64,000 nucleotides of DNA from Pelagibius sp048268885. GTDB taxonomy: Bacteria; Pseudomonadota; Alphaproteobacteria; Kiloniellales; Kiloniellaceae. Below, in pieces: positions 30,617-41,247 of this stretch. The position numbers were made by a program, and so were the translations under genes. The stretch lies in NCBI GenBank assembly GCA_048268885.1, contig JBLWUP010000003.1:185644-249643 (forward strand). Direction: 5' to 3'. The notes beneath the pieces are model-generated. The model made no database searches and was not told where the DNA came from. It was given only the letters and a program-made list of their open reading frames with translations. Numbering within the stretch: position 1 is the stretch's first letter; every line of letters begins with the position of its first letter.

Positions 30617-32959
30617 ATGGCCATCAATCAGGCAGCGGTGATCGGCGCCGGCGTCATGGGCGCCGGCATCGCCGCGCATCTCGCCAATGCCGGAATCCCG
30701 GTGCTGCTGCTGGACATCGTCCCCCAGGGCGCAGGGGAAGGGGCTGAAGACCGCAGCGCGCTGGCCGAGGGCGCTATCGCGAAAATGCTGAAGGCCGACC
30801 CCGCGCCTTTCATGTGGAAGCGCGCGGCCAAGCTGGTGACGCCCGGCAACCTGGAAGACGACTTCGACAAGCTCGCCGACTGCGACTGGATCGTCGAGGC
30901 GGTGCTGGAAGACCCGGAGGTGAAGCGCGACCTCTACCGCCGCCTGGAAGCGGTGCGCAAGGACGGCTCCATCGTCTCCTCCAACACCTCGACCCTGCCG
31001 CTGAAGCTGCTGACCGAGGGCCTGCCCGGGCGTTTCGCCGGCGACTTCCTCATCACCCACTTCTTCAATCCGCCGCGCTACATGCCGCTGCTGGAGCTGG
31101 TCGCCGGGGAGCAGACGCGGCCCGAGGCGGTCGAGGAGATCGCGGCCTTCGGCGACCGCGTGCTCGGCAAGGCCATTGTCCACTGCCACGATACACCGGG
31201 CTTCGTCGCCAACCGCATCGGCACCTTCTGGCTGCAGTGCGCCGTGGTCGAGACCCTCGACCGTGGCCTCAGCATCGAGGAGGCCGACGCCGTCATGGGC
31301 CGCCCGCTGGGCATTCCCAAGACCGGCGTCTTCGCGCTGCTCGACCTGGTGGGTCTGGACCTCATGCCCAAGGTCGATGCCTCGCTGGCCGCGACCCTGC
31401 CGAAGGACGACGCCTACCAGGGCCTGCGCCGCGACTTCCCGCTGCTGGAAAAGCTGATCGCCGAGGGCTACACGGGGCGCAAGGGCAAGGGCGGCTTTTA
31501 TCGTTTGAACCGCGAGGGCGGCGGCAAGGTGAAAGAGGCCATCGACCTCGCGACCGGCGACTACGCCCCGGCGACCAAGGTGTCGCTGGGTTCCGTCTCC
31601 GCCGCGCGGCGCGGCGGCGCCAAGGCGCTGGTGGCGCACGCGGACAAGGGCGGCGCCTTCGCCTGGGCGGTGATGTCGCAGACCCTGGCCTACGCGGCCT
31701 CCCTGGTGCCGGAGATCGCCGACGACATTCCGGCCGTCGATCGCGCCCTGCGCACGGGCTACAACTGGAAATTCGGCCCCTTCGAACTGCTCGACAAACT
31801 GGGCGCGAAGGATGTCGCCGAGCGCCTGAGGGAAGAGGGGCGTCCTGTGCCGCCGCTGCTGGAGAAGGCCGCCGCCGCCGAGGGCTTCTACCGCGTGACG
31901 GACGGCCGCCTGCAGTATCTCACCGTCGCGGGCGACTACGCCGATGTCGAGCGCGGCGAGGGCGTGCTGCTGCTGTCCGACATCAAGCTAAGCGGCGATC
32001 CGCTGGCGAAGAACGGCTCGGCCTCGCTGTGGGACATCGGCGACGGCGTCGCCTGCCTGGAGGTCCATACCAAGCTCAACACCATCGACCCGGAGGTCTT
32101 CAAGATCATCGCCCGGGCGCTGGAGCTGGTGCCGCGCGCGCACAAGGCGCTGGTCGTCTACAACGAGGCCTCGCACTTCTCCGCCGGCGCCAACCTGGGG
32201 CTTGCCATGTTCGCCGCCAACGTCGGCGCCTGGCCGGCCATCGAGGAGATGGTGGCCGAGGGGCAGAAGGTCTACACGGCGCTGAAGCGCGCGCCCTTCC
32301 CGGTGGTGGCAGCGCCCTCCGGCCTGGCGCTGGGCGGCGGCTGTGAGATCCTGCTGGCGTCCGATGCCGTGCAGGCCCATGCCGAGAGCTATATCGGCCT
32401 GGTGGAAGCGGGCGTCGGCGTCGTGCCGGCCTGGGGCGGCTGCAAGGAACTGCTGGCCCGCTACGCCCACGCCCCGAAGCGGCCCAAGGGGCCGATCCCG
32501 CCGGTCGCCGCGGCCTTCGAGACCATCGGCCTCGCCAAGGTCGCCAAGTCGGCCTTCGAGGCCAAGGAACTGGGCTTCCTGCGCGGCAGCGATCACATCA
32601 CCTTCAACCGCGAACGCCTGCTGGCCGACGCCAAGAAGAAGGCCCTCAGCTTGGTCGAGGGCTACCAGCCGCCGGCGCCGCTGGACCTCTTCCTGCCCGG
32701 GCCGTCCGGCAAGGCCTCGCTCGCCTTCGCCCTGCGCGACCTCTTCGCCAAGGGCGTGGCGACGGAGCACGACATGGTGGTGGCCTCGGAACTGGCCGAG
32801 GTCTTGACCGGCGGTCCCAAAGCCGACTTCACGGAGGCGACCAGCGAGGACGCGGTCTTGAAGATGGAGCGCGCCGCCTTCATGCGTCTGGTGAAGACGC
32901 CGGGCACCCTGGCGCGGGTCGAACACACCCTCGAAACCGGAAAGCCGCTCCGGAATTGA
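30617..32959 (+). CDS. FadN-type 3-hydroxyacyl-CoA dehydrogenase / enoyl-CoA hydratase
   Basis: A 780-residue bifunctional beta-oxidation enzyme. The NAD-binding dehydrogenase half comes first (VIGAGVMGAGIAAHLANAG at 8-26, HFFNPPRYMPLLE near 150). The enoyl-CoA hydratase half is at the C-terminal end (ASHFSAGANLGL, LALGGGCEILLASD, YIGLVEAGVGVVP) with both catalytic Glu. This order is opposite to E. coli FadB and matches Bacillus FadN in length and layout. It follows fadA without a gap, as in fadNAE-type operons. Confidence 0.93.
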   Translation: MAINQAAVIGAGVMGAGIAAHLANAGIPVLLLDIVPQGAGEGAEDRSALAEGAIAKMLKADPAPFMWKRAAKLVTPGNLEDDFDKLADCDWIVEAVLEDPEVKRDLYRRLEAVRKDGSIVSSNTSTLPLKLLTEGLPGRFAGDFLITHFFNPPRYMPLLELVAGEQTRPEAVEEIAAFGDRVLGKAIVHCHDTPGFVANRIGTFWLQCAVVETLDRGLSIEEADAVMGRPLGIPKTGVFALLDLVGLDLMPKVDASLAATLPKDDAYQGLRRDFPLLEKLIAEGYTGRKGKGGFYRLNREGGGKVKEAIDLATGDYAPATKVSLGSVSAARRGGAKALVAHADKGGAFAWAVMSQTLAYAASLVPEIADDIPAVDRALRTGYNWKFGPFELLDKLGAKDVAERLREEGRPVPPLLEKAAAAEGFYRVTDGRLQYLTVAGDYADVERGEGVLLLSDIKLSGDPLAKNGSASLWDIGDGVACLEVHTKLNTIDPEVFKIIARALELVPRAHKALVVYNEASHFSAGANLGLAMFAANVGAWPAIEEMVAEGQKVYTALKRAPFPVVAAPSGLALGGGCEILLASDAVQAHAESYIGLVEAGVGVVPAWGGCKELLARYAHAPKRPKGPIPPVAAAFETIGLAKVAKSAFEAKELGFLRGSDHITFNRERLLADAKKKALSLVEGYQPPAPLDLFLPGPSGKASLAFALRDLFAKGVATEHDMVVASELAEVLTGGPKADFTEATSEDAVLKMERAAFMRLVKTPGTLARVEHTLETGKPLRN

Positions 32960-32983
32960 TGGGGCGGAACTAGGAAAGATACG

Positions 32984-34771
<1,788 letters not shown>

Positions 34772-34794
34772 CGGGCTCTCACCCCTGCACTATT

Positions 34795-34876
34795 GTCATG
34801 CTCGGGCTTGTCCCGAGCATCCAGGGCGGGCGTCTCGTCGCTTGCCCTGGACCCTCGGAACAAGTCCGAGGGTGAC
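34795..34876. repeat. Palindromic intergenic repeat, type A
   Basis: Two hairpins face each other: CTCGGGCTTGTCCCGAG and CCTCGGAACAAGTCCGAGG, with matching CATCCAGGG/CCCTGGA borders. The same unit in inverted orientation occurs at 62707-62788. It lies just after the beta-oxidation operon. Confidence 0.85.
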
Positions 34877-34950
34877 GCGCGGAGAAGCGGAGAAAGAATC
34901 CCCCTCACCCAGCTTCGGCTGGGCTCGCTTCACTCGCCACATACAAAAGT

Positions 34951-35072
34951 GTCGTCCCGGCACTTGTTGCCGGGACCCATTGGCCTTGCCGGTTGCTCGG
35001 TACAAAGAACTTTCCACCCTTCGTCGCCGTCTGCTCACGCCAATGGATCCCGGGGACAAGCCCCGGGATGAC
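34951..35072. repeat. Palindromic intergenic repeat, type B
   Basis: Left hairpin CCCGGCACTTGTTGCCGGG and right hairpin CCCGGGGACAAGCCCCGGG, bordered by CCATTGG and CCAATGG. A near-identical pair lies at 54502-54632. Types A and B stand back to back here. Confidence 0.85.
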
Positions 35073-35100
35073 AAGGGGGCGGTCGTGAGAGAGGGGAGCC

Positions 35101-35574
35101 TCACCCTCGCTCGATGCGGAACTGGTAGCAGTTGTTGGTCGAGGAGCGCAGGTGCAGGTAGGCGACCTTGGGGTCCTGCAGCAGGGTCCGCGCCGTTTCC
35201 TCGATCTTACCCGGCGGCACCACTTTCCCCGTGCCGTAGATAATGCGGTCGTTGTTGCCGTAGCCGCGAATGAGCACGGCCTGGCGCTGCGCATAGTGCT
35301 CCGGCACGCCCGCGGCCTCGTCGTAGCGCGGGCAGTCTTCGGCGTGGACGAAGATCGGGCCGACCTCGGCGTAGGGCTGCGGGCCGGGGAAGGGGCGGTG
35401 AGCCAGCACCAGGAAGGAATCACCCTCGGCGACGTCGTCCAGGCAGTGGCGGCAGGTGTTGCCGTCGCCGTCGGAGATCTGTCGTTCGGGCGCCTGGCCG
35501 TTGGCGTCGGGGGCGCCGTCGCGCCAGGCTTCGGCGGTGTCACTGTCGAGGGCGATGAAACGCAGGGCGGTCAT
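35101..35574 (-). CDS. DUF1203 protein
   Basis: A 157-residue soluble protein beginning MTALRFIALDSDTA. It has a conserved CRHC..D pair near 41-44 (possible metal site), HRPFPGPQPYAEVGPIFVHA near 63-82, and YGTGKVV. These features fit DUF1203, a family without a known reaction. The start at 35574 is the natural N-terminus; a longer frame overlaps the divergent SDR gene. A repeat cluster lies downstream. Confidence 0.85.
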   Translation of the reverse strand: MTALRFIALDSDTAEAWRDGAPDANGQAPERQISDGDGNTCRHCLDDVAEGDSFLVLAHRPFPGPQPYAEVGPIFVHAEDCPRYDEAAGVPEHYAQRQAVLIRGYGNNDRIIYGTGKVVPPGKIEETARTLLQDPKVAYLHLRSSTNNCYQFRIERG

Positions 35575-35699
35575 GTCAGGGCTCCGGCTCGGTGGATCTG
35601 TCCCATCACGACAGGCCTGCTTCTTTGCCTCTATCCGCATCTTGCGCAGTCCGCGGGAAACTGGTCCTTTGGCTCTGGCGTTCGGAAGGGAGGCAGAGC

Positions 35700-36488
35700 A
35701 TGGCCGCTGCGGCAAAGAAGTTTCAGGACATCTCGGCGGTGATCGTCGGCGGCACCTCGGGCATCGGCTTCGCGGCGGCGTCGGCCTTGCTGAACGCGGG
35801 GGTGCCGCGTCTGCGCGTCGTCGGGCGCAACCCCGGGCGCGCGGCCGGGGCGGCGAAGGAACTGGCCGAGGTCCATCGCCCGGCCGATGTCGGCGCCCTG
35901 GTCTTCGATTGCAGCGAGGGCGCCGCGGCCGAGGATATGGCCCGGACCGCCGCCCGCGAGATGGGCGGCATCGACCTGCTGGTCTGCTCGCCGGGCGGCA
36001 ACTCGCTGCCGGAGCTGCTGTTCCGCCAATCGATCGACCAGATCAACCGGACCCTGCTGCAGGATCTCTCCCCGACGCTGAACGCCTGCCGCGCCGTGCT
36101 GCCGGTGATGATGGCGGGCGCGGGCGGCTGTATCCTCAACGTCGCTTCCGACGCGGCCAAGGTAGCGACGCCGGGCGAGAGCGTCATCGGCGCGGTCATG
36201 GCGGGGATCGTGCAGTTCACCCGCGGCCTCGCCATCGAGGGCAAGCGCAACGGCATCCGCGCCAACGCCATCACCCCGTCGCTGGTCGAGGGGACGGCCT
36301 TCACCGAACGGCTCATGGCCGAGGGCACCTTTTCCAAGAAGCTTTTCGAGAAGGCGCGGCCCCTGGCCGACCTCGGGCCGACCACCGCGGAAGATCTGGC
36401 CGAACTCATCGTCTTTCTCGCCGGTCCGGGCGCGGCGAAAATCACCGGCCAGGCGATCTCGGTGAGTGGCGGCATCAGCGCGGCTTAG
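35700..36488 (+). CDS. SDR-family protein lacking the catalytic Tyr and Lys
   Basis: A 262-residue Rossmann-fold protein. The cofactor motif GGTSGIGFA is at about 18-26, CSPGGN near 100, and ILNVASDAAKVATPG near 145. At the place of the usual Y-x3-K the sequence is ESVIGAVMAGIVQF, so Tyr is Ile and Lys is Met. The C-terminal end AKITGQAISVSGG is typical of the family. ATG at 35700 has GGGAGG ahead. It may bind NAD(P) without normal SDR chemistry. Divergent from the DUF1203 gene. Confidence 0.85.
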   Translation: MAAAAKKFQDISAVIVGGTSGIGFAAASALLNAGVPRLRVVGRNPGRAAGAAKELAEVHRPADVGALVFDCSEGAAAEDMARTAAREMGGIDLLVCSPGGNSLPELLFRQSIDQINRTLLQDLSPTLNACRAVLPVMMAGAGGCILNVASDAAKVATPGESVIGAVMAGIVQFTRGLAIEGKRNGIRANAITPSLVEGTAFTERLMAEGTFSKKLFEKARPLADLGPTTAEDLAELIVFLAGPGAAKITGQAISVSGGISAA

Positions 36489-36584
36489 TGGCGGCGGACC
36501 AGTTGCCGCATCATGGTGAGGGTGTAGACTGTCCGCCTTTGCGGCCGGTCCGGCCGAAGAAATCTCATACCTCGGGAGATACCC

Positions 36585-37616
36585 ATGCCGTACCTGGCCG
36601 ACCAGGAACGTTATGACACGATGACCTACAGCCGCTGCGGCCGCAGCGGCCTGCAGCTGCCGGCGCTCTCGCTCGGCCTGTGGCACAATTTCGGCGACGA
36701 CCGCCCCTTCGAAACCGGCCGCGCCATCTGCCGGCGCGCCTTCGACCTCGGTATCACCCACTTCGACCTGGCCAATAACTACGGTCCCCCGCCGGGCTCG
36801 GCCGAAGCCAACTTCGGGCGGCTGCTGAAGACCGACTTCGCGCCCTACCGCGATGAGATGATCATCTCCTCCAAGGCCGGCTACCTCATGTGGCCGGGCC
36901 CCTACGGGCAATGGGGCAGCCGTAAGTATCTGCTGGCCAGCCTGGACCAGAGCCTGAAGCGCCTGGGCACGGACTACGTGGACATCTTCTATTCCCACCG
37001 CTACGACCCCGACACGCCGCTGGCGGAGACCATGGGCGCGCTGGATTCAGCGGTGCGCCAGGGCAAGGCGCTCTACGTCGGCATCTCCTCCTATGGGCCG
37101 GAGAAAACCCGCGAGGCGGTGAAGATCCTGCGCGATCTCGGCACGCCCTGCCTGATCCACCAGCCGAGCTATTCCCTGCTGAACCGCTGGATCGAGAACG
37201 ACGGCCTGCTGCCGGTGCTGGAGGAAGAGGGCATCGGCTGCATCGCCTTCTCCCCGCTGGCCCAGGGCATGCTGACCGACAAGTACCTGAAGGCGGTGCC
37301 GGAGGGCAGCCGCGCGACGGCCGGCAAGTCTCTGCGCCCGGAGTTCATGACCGACGAGAACCTGGCGAAGGTGCGTGGTCTCGCCGAGATCGCCCGGGCG
37401 CGCGGCCAAAGCCTGGCGCAGATGGCCATAGCCTGGGTCCTGCGCGATCCCCGCATCACCACGGCGCTGATCGGCGCCAGCCGGGTCGAGCAGGTGGAGG
37501 ACTGCGTCGCCGCCCTGGGCAAGCGCGACTTCAGCGACGCGGAGCTGGCGAAGATCGACGGGCTGGCGACCGAAAGCGGCATCAACCTCTGGGCCGCCTC
37601 CAGCGAACACGGCTGA
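36585..37616 (+). CDS. Aldo/keto reductase, YghZ (glyceraldehyde 3-phosphate reductase)-like
   Basis: A 343-residue AKR barrel. The catalytic tetrad is visible: Asp and Tyr in THFDLANNYGPPPGSAE near 60-76, Lys in EMIISSKAGYLMW near 97, and His in FYSHRYDPDTP near 132. The cofactor tail ITTALIGASRVEQ fits NADPH binding. The GPPPGSAE loop and length match the YghZ/Gpr group, which reduces L-glyceraldehyde 3-phosphate and methylglyoxal. The ribosome site is GGGAG. It is convergent with marC. Confidence 0.9.
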   Translation: MPYLADQERYDTMTYSRCGRSGLQLPALSLGLWHNFGDDRPFETGRAICRRAFDLGITHFDLANNYGPPPGSAEANFGRLLKTDFAPYRDEMIISSKAGYLMWPGPYGQWGSRKYLLASLDQSLKRLGTDYVDIFYSHRYDPDTPLAETMGALDSAVRQGKALYVGISSYGPEKTREAVKILRDLGTPCLIHQPSYSLLNRWIENDGLLPVLEEEGIGCIAFSPLAQGMLTDKYLKAVPEGSRATAGKSLRPEFMTDENLAKVRGLAEIARARGQSLAQMAIAWVLRDPRITTALIGASRVEQVEDCVAALGKRDFSDAELAKIDGLATESGINLWAASSEHG

Positions 37617-37628
37617 GGCGAGGCGGCG

Positions 37629-38258
37629 CTAGCCCAGCAGGCCGCTGCTGGCGATGCCGTCGAAGAGGAACTGCACCGCCAGGGCGGCGAGCAGCACGCC
37701 CATCACGCGGGCGATGACGTGCAGGCCGGTGACGCCCAGCAGGCGCTGGATCTGCACGGCGATCAGCATCAGCACGAAGGTGGCCAGCAGCATGCCGATC
37801 AGGCAGCCGACGACGATGCCGATGGTCGCGGGGTCGCCCTCGGCGTTGGCGACCAGCAGGATGGTGGCGCCCATGGTGCCCGGCCCGGCGATCAGCGGCG
37901 TGGCCAGGGGGAAGACCGAGATGTCGGCTTTGGCCGTGGCCTCGCGGTTTTCGTCCTCGGTGGTGGTGACCCCGCCGGAGGGCCGCGCGAAGACCATGTC
38001 GATGGCGATGAGCAGCAGCAGGATGCCGCCCGCCGTGCGCAGCGCCGCCAGCGAGATGCCGAAGAGGTGCAGCAGCGAATCGCCGAAGATGGCAAAGGCC
38101 AGCAGGATGGCCAGCGCGATCAGGGTCCCTTTCAGCGCAATGCCGCGCCGCTCCGCCGTGGTGTTGTGCGGCGTCAGCGCGGCGAAGAGCGCCGCCACGT
38201 CGAGCGGACCGATGGTCGCGAAAAAAGTGGTGGCGGCGACGAGGGCGGTTTCCAGCAT
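37629..38258 (-). CDS. MarC-family (NAAT) integral membrane protein
   Basis: A 209-residue protein with six predicted membrane segments. The family pattern is seen in FFATIGPLDVAALFAALTP near 10-28, LRTAGGILLLLIAIDMVFA near 75, and PLATPLIAGPGTMGA near 115. The MarC/SnatA family includes small neutral amino-acid transporters and proteins of unknown role. The start at 38258 is the family start. Its upstream region ends about 190 bases away at the 3.0-kb mobile element. Confidence 0.88.
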   Translation of the reverse strand: MLETALVAATTFFATIGPLDVAALFAALTPHNTTAERRGIALKGTLIALAILLAFAIFGDSLLHLFGISLAALRTAGGILLLLIAIDMVFARPSGGVTTTEDENREATAKADISVFPLATPLIAGPGTMGATILLVANAEGDPATIGIVVGCLIGMLLATFVLMLIAVQIQRLLGVTGLHVIARVMGVLLAALAVQFLFDGIASSGLLG

Positions 38259-38450
38259 AGGCCGTTTCGAGCAAAACCTGGGAGCGAAGAAGCAAACGGC
38301 GCATCCTGGCAGGCGGATGAAATGCCGTCCAGAGAGAGGCTCCCAGGGCTCGGCCGGGTTTGAGGGTTGGGATGACGACAGGATCGGAAACCACTGGTTG
38401 TAGCCCCTTGGCTGCCGACAAATCACGGGCCGTTAAGGCCGTTCGTGCTA

Positions 38451-38458
38451 TAATTTTT
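38451..38458. other. Left target-site duplication
   Basis: TAATTTTT directly abuts the left terminal inverted repeat and is repeated exactly after the right one (41459-41466). Confidence 0.85.
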
Positions 38459-38478
38459 CGGACCTATAACCCAAACAA
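38459..38478 (+). repeat. Left terminal inverted repeat (20 bp)
   Basis: CGGACCTATAACCCAAACAA reads inward from the left end. It is the exact reverse complement of 41439-41458. Similarity stops after 20 bases. Confidence 0.88.
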
Positions 38479-38647
38479 AGCAGGTTGTAGGACTTACCAC
38501 TAAATCTCGAAGGTCAGGTTCGTCCCGCCAAGAAGATTCTGTGCAAGGAGGAATTCCCCCGCGCGGCAAGGGAGAGTATCCACAGCGGGTGTATCGTCCT
38601 AATATCCAGCGACAGGGGACCGTGATCGGGCGCGGGAGGGGCGACAG

Positions 38648-39781
38648 ATGCAGCAGGACCATATCGAGGCGCTGGCCGAGGCAATCTATGACGCGAGCCT
38701 CGATCCCGCCGGCTGGCCACAGGCCATGGCGCTGGTGCGCGAGAGCTTCGAGACTGGCGCGGCTTGCCTCTATTCCCTCGACTACGGCCGCCGGCGCATG
38801 CGACCCGTCGAGGTCGGCGACATCGCACCCCGCTTTCTCACCTCCTTCGAGGCTAACTTCTATACGGATGACAATCCGAGCGCCCGCTCGCCCGCACTGC
38901 ACCGGCCGGGAATCGTCCGCACCGACCGGCGCCTCGACGACTACTTCCGCGACGATGGCGTCCTCAGGCGCTCGCGCTACTACCACGAATGGCTGCGGCC
39001 GCAGGACTTCGCCCACACCATGGGCGCGACGCCCCTGGCCGAGGGCGGCATCGTCTTGAATCTCTCGCTGCTGCGCTCGGCCGACGTCGGCCCTTTCCGC
39101 GCCGAGGAGGTCCGGCGCTTCGAGAAGCTCCAGACCCACCTTTGCCGGGCGCTGCGGACCGCCCAGCGCCTGGAAACGCTGACGGCCGAGAGCGGCACCA
39201 CTGCCGCGGCGCTCGACCGCTTGGACCAGGGCGTGATCTTTGTGAGCGGACGCGGGCGGGTCCTGCATTGCAACGTGGCCGCCGAGATGCTGCTGCGGCG
39301 GGGCAGCGGTCTCACCCTGCGCGGCGGCCGCCTGACGGCAGTCGATCCGGCCGCCCGGCAGGGCCTTGCTCGACTGCTGCGCCAGACACAGGACCCCGCG
39401 GGCGGCGCCCCCGGCAGCCTGGTGGTGCCACGGTCGGACGGGCCACACCCGCTTGTTCTCAACGCCGTCGCGCTCTCCGTCCAGGCCAGCCGCTTCGTCG
39501 CAGATCAGGCGAGCGTCATGGTACTCATCTCCAATCTTTCGGCCCCGCGCCGCCCCGACCTCGGCCTGTTGCCGGCGCTCTACGGGCTAACGCCGGCCGA
39601 GGCGCGCCTCGCCGGCGCGCTGCTGGCCGGCGGCGGGCTGCGCCAGGCGGCTGCAGCGGCGGGCATGACCTACGAGACGGGCCGCTGGTACCTCAAGGTC
39701 CTGCTGCAGAAGACCCACACGAGCCGCCAGAGCGAGTTGGTGGCCCGCCTCCTCACCGACCTCGGCGGCTCCCCAGGCTGA
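38648..39781 (+). CDS. LuxR-type regulator carried by the mobile element
   Basis: A 377-residue protein. The N-terminal 170 residues form an unassigned sensor-like domain (GWPQAMALVRESFETGAACLY near 25). A central PAS-like part (ALDRLDQGVIFVSGRGRVLH near 195) follows, then a LuxR helix-turn-helix at about 315-370 (YGLTPAEARLAGALLAGG, YETGRWYLKVLLQKTHTSR). ATG at 38648 has GGGAGGGG ahead. It is the only protein in the element with a recognisable function and may control the other cargo genes. The signal is unknown. Confidence 0.87.
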   Translation: MQQDHIEALAEAIYDASLDPAGWPQAMALVRESFETGAACLYSLDYGRRRMRPVEVGDIAPRFLTSFEANFYTDDNPSARSPALHRPGIVRTDRRLDDYFRDDGVLRRSRYYHEWLRPQDFAHTMGATPLAEGGIVLNLSLLRSADVGPFRAEEVRRFEKLQTHLCRALRTAQRLETLTAESGTTAAALDRLDQGVIFVSGRGRVLHCNVAAEMLLRRGSGLTLRGGRLTAVDPAARQGLARLLRQTQDPAGGAPGSLVVPRSDGPHPLVLNAVALSVQASRFVADQASVMVLISNLSAPRRPDLGLLPALYGLTPAEARLAGALLAGGGLRQAAAAAGMTYETGRWYLKVLLQKTHTSRQSELVARLLTDLGGSPG

Positions 39782-39793
39782 GGGTGCTGAAAG

Positions 39794-39949
39794 TCATCCG
39801 GTCGCCTGCTCTCCGCCGCTCATGACAATTCCCGCGACTATGATGGCGACGAGAGCGAAACCGACAATGCCCAAAATAATCCGCCCGATTCGGGATTCGC
39901 TCGCCCTGGCCCGAGCAGTTCAAGTCGCCGGCGGACGCCAGAGGCTCAT
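39794..39949 (-). pseudogene. Small membrane-peptide gene with an in-frame stop
   Basis: One base after the stop of the secreted-protein gene an ATG opens a 52-codon frame with TGA at codon 10. After the stop the frame encodes a clear membrane segment (IILGIVGFALVAIIVAGIVM) and a short polar tail. Either the gene is broken by the TGA, or translation starts inside, at a TTG just before GIVGFALV. Sequencing error is possible. Confidence 0.35.
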
Positions 39950-39950
39950 G

Positions 39951-40583
39951 TCAATTCAATCGCCGACAGTCGCTGAGAGCGGTGTCTGCCTGGCCGAGAT
40001 CCTGTGGCACCAGCACACAAAGCGCGTTGGAACTTCCCTTCGTCAGCAGCAGGGTGAAGGCGCCGGAAGCGCCGGCCGCCTGGTCGAGCTTCCAGCCGTC
40101 TGACAGCAGCGTTTCGAGGCTCTGGTTCAACGGCTCGTAGCGGGTGGCGACGCCGTAGGGCACCAACACGGCGGCGATTTCATCCACCAGGTCGCGGCTC
40201 TCGGCCGCGCCCGAATCCGCCTGGCCGCCGGGCGTGGCTTCTGCAATGGCCGCCACGCGGGACAACGGGATGGTCGGCCCACCGGGAATCGCCAGCGTGG
40301 CGTTGTCGGCATCACGGAAAGTGAATCTGGCCGGCGGGTTTCCAACGCCGCCGATGAAGATTTCATAAACCCCGCCGCTGCCTTGGGCAGTGTAGGGAAT
40401 CTTCGGCTCGTCGGGACCGAACTGCAGGGTCTGCGAGGTGATGAAGATCTGGCCCTTTTCCCCGGTGCTCGGGTCTTCGCCCTCCCAGGTGCCGATGAGA
40501 AGGCTGTCTTGTGCCGTTGCCACGCTCGCGCTCCAGGCAAGTAGGCAGAAGGCTCCGACCAAAGCCAAGAATGATCCGCGCAT
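39951..40583 (-). CDS. Secreted hypothetical protein (element cargo)
   Basis: A 210-residue protein with a signal peptide (about 1-24, ending SVATAQ). The mature N-terminal half looks like a small beta-barrel or lipocalin-like fold (SLLIGTWEGEDPSTGEKGQIF). The end contains a Cys pair (NALCVLVP, LSDCRR) likely to form a disulfide. I do not recognise the family. It is in line with the upstream membrane-protein gene (79 bases apart), so both may be one leftward operon inside the mobile element. Confidence 0.75.
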   Translation of the reverse strand: MRGSFLALVGAFCLLAWSASVATAQDSLLIGTWEGEDPSTGEKGQIFITSQTLQFGPDEPKIPYTAQGSGGVYEIFIGGVGNPPARFTFRDADNATLAIPGGPTIPLSRVAAIAEATPGGQADSGAAESRDLVDEIAAVLVPYGVATRYEPLNQSLETLLSDGWKLDQAAGASGAFTLLLTKGSSNALCVLVPQDLGQADTALSDCRRLN

Positions 40584-40662
40584 CGTTCGTTTCCTCCCCT
40601 ACATGCGGTTAGCCCGGGCTTCCCAAGCTATCGCGAGTGTCATCATGGGCTCGCGAGGTCCT

Positions 40663-41133
40663 TTAGTTGGCAAGCACCACCCCGATGACCAACAGAATCG
40701 CCAAGACGGCGATTGCGCCGAAGAACAACCACTTCATCAGCGTCGGGATGACCTTCCTGAGCGCCACGACTAGGACCACCGAGAAAACCGCAGCCGACCA
40801 GCCGTACCACTCCGGAAGGCCGTTCAGGTCGCTGTCCGAGAGGCCGAGCACAGGCGCCAGGGCGAGCAGCAGCCCGAAGCAGACCATCCAGAAGCCGACG
40901 AAACAGAAGAATGGATGCAGGAACAGGGCTGCCACGATTGCCACGAGGGTTTCCCCAAGCTTGCGGCTCTCCTCGGCGACCCGGGCATTGCCGGCCTGCG
41001 GGTTCTGGTACCCCGCTGCGAAGTGCGCCAGATGGCGCTGGCTCGCTTTGTAGTCATCGGCTCCCCTAAGCCCCTCGGCGGTACCGTCGGATATGCCGGT
41101 CGTCCTGCTATGGGTGTACGAGTCGCGCGTCAT
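40663..41133 (-). CDS. Membrane hypothetical protein (element cargo)
   Basis: A 156-residue protein with a polar N-terminal 60 residues (SRTTGISDGTAEGLRGADDY) and three membrane segments at about 62-92, 105-123 and 128-153. The start at 41133 has AAGGA ahead; the longer frame is rejected. No family recognised. An 18-base perfect palindrome lies about 100 bases upstream and is a good operator candidate. It heads the leftward pair of cargo genes. Confidence 0.75.
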   Translation of the reverse strand: MTRDSYTHSRTTGISDGTAEGLRGADDYKASQRHLAHFAAGYQNPQAGNARVAEESRKLGETLVAIVAALFLHPFFCFVGFWMVCFGLLLALAPVLGLSDSDLNGLPEWYGWSAAVFSVVLVVALRKVIPTLMKWLFFGAIAVLAILLVIGVVLAN

Positions 41134-41229
41134 TGACTGTTCCTTCGCGAAATCTGCCGTCGACAGGGATGTCCCGGGTCGACGTCCTGGACGGGTCACG
41201 GGAGTCTGATATGAAGCGGTACGGCGGAA

Positions 41230-41247
41230 ACCTCCCATATGGGAGGT
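41230..41247. promoter_or_regulatory. 18-base perfect palindrome, candidate operator
   Basis: ACCTCCCATATGGGAGGT lies upstream of the leftward cargo genes. The look (C-run, AT centre, G-run) recalls operators of CsoR/RcnR-type metal or formaldehyde sensors, but no such gene is in the window. Confidence 0.5.
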
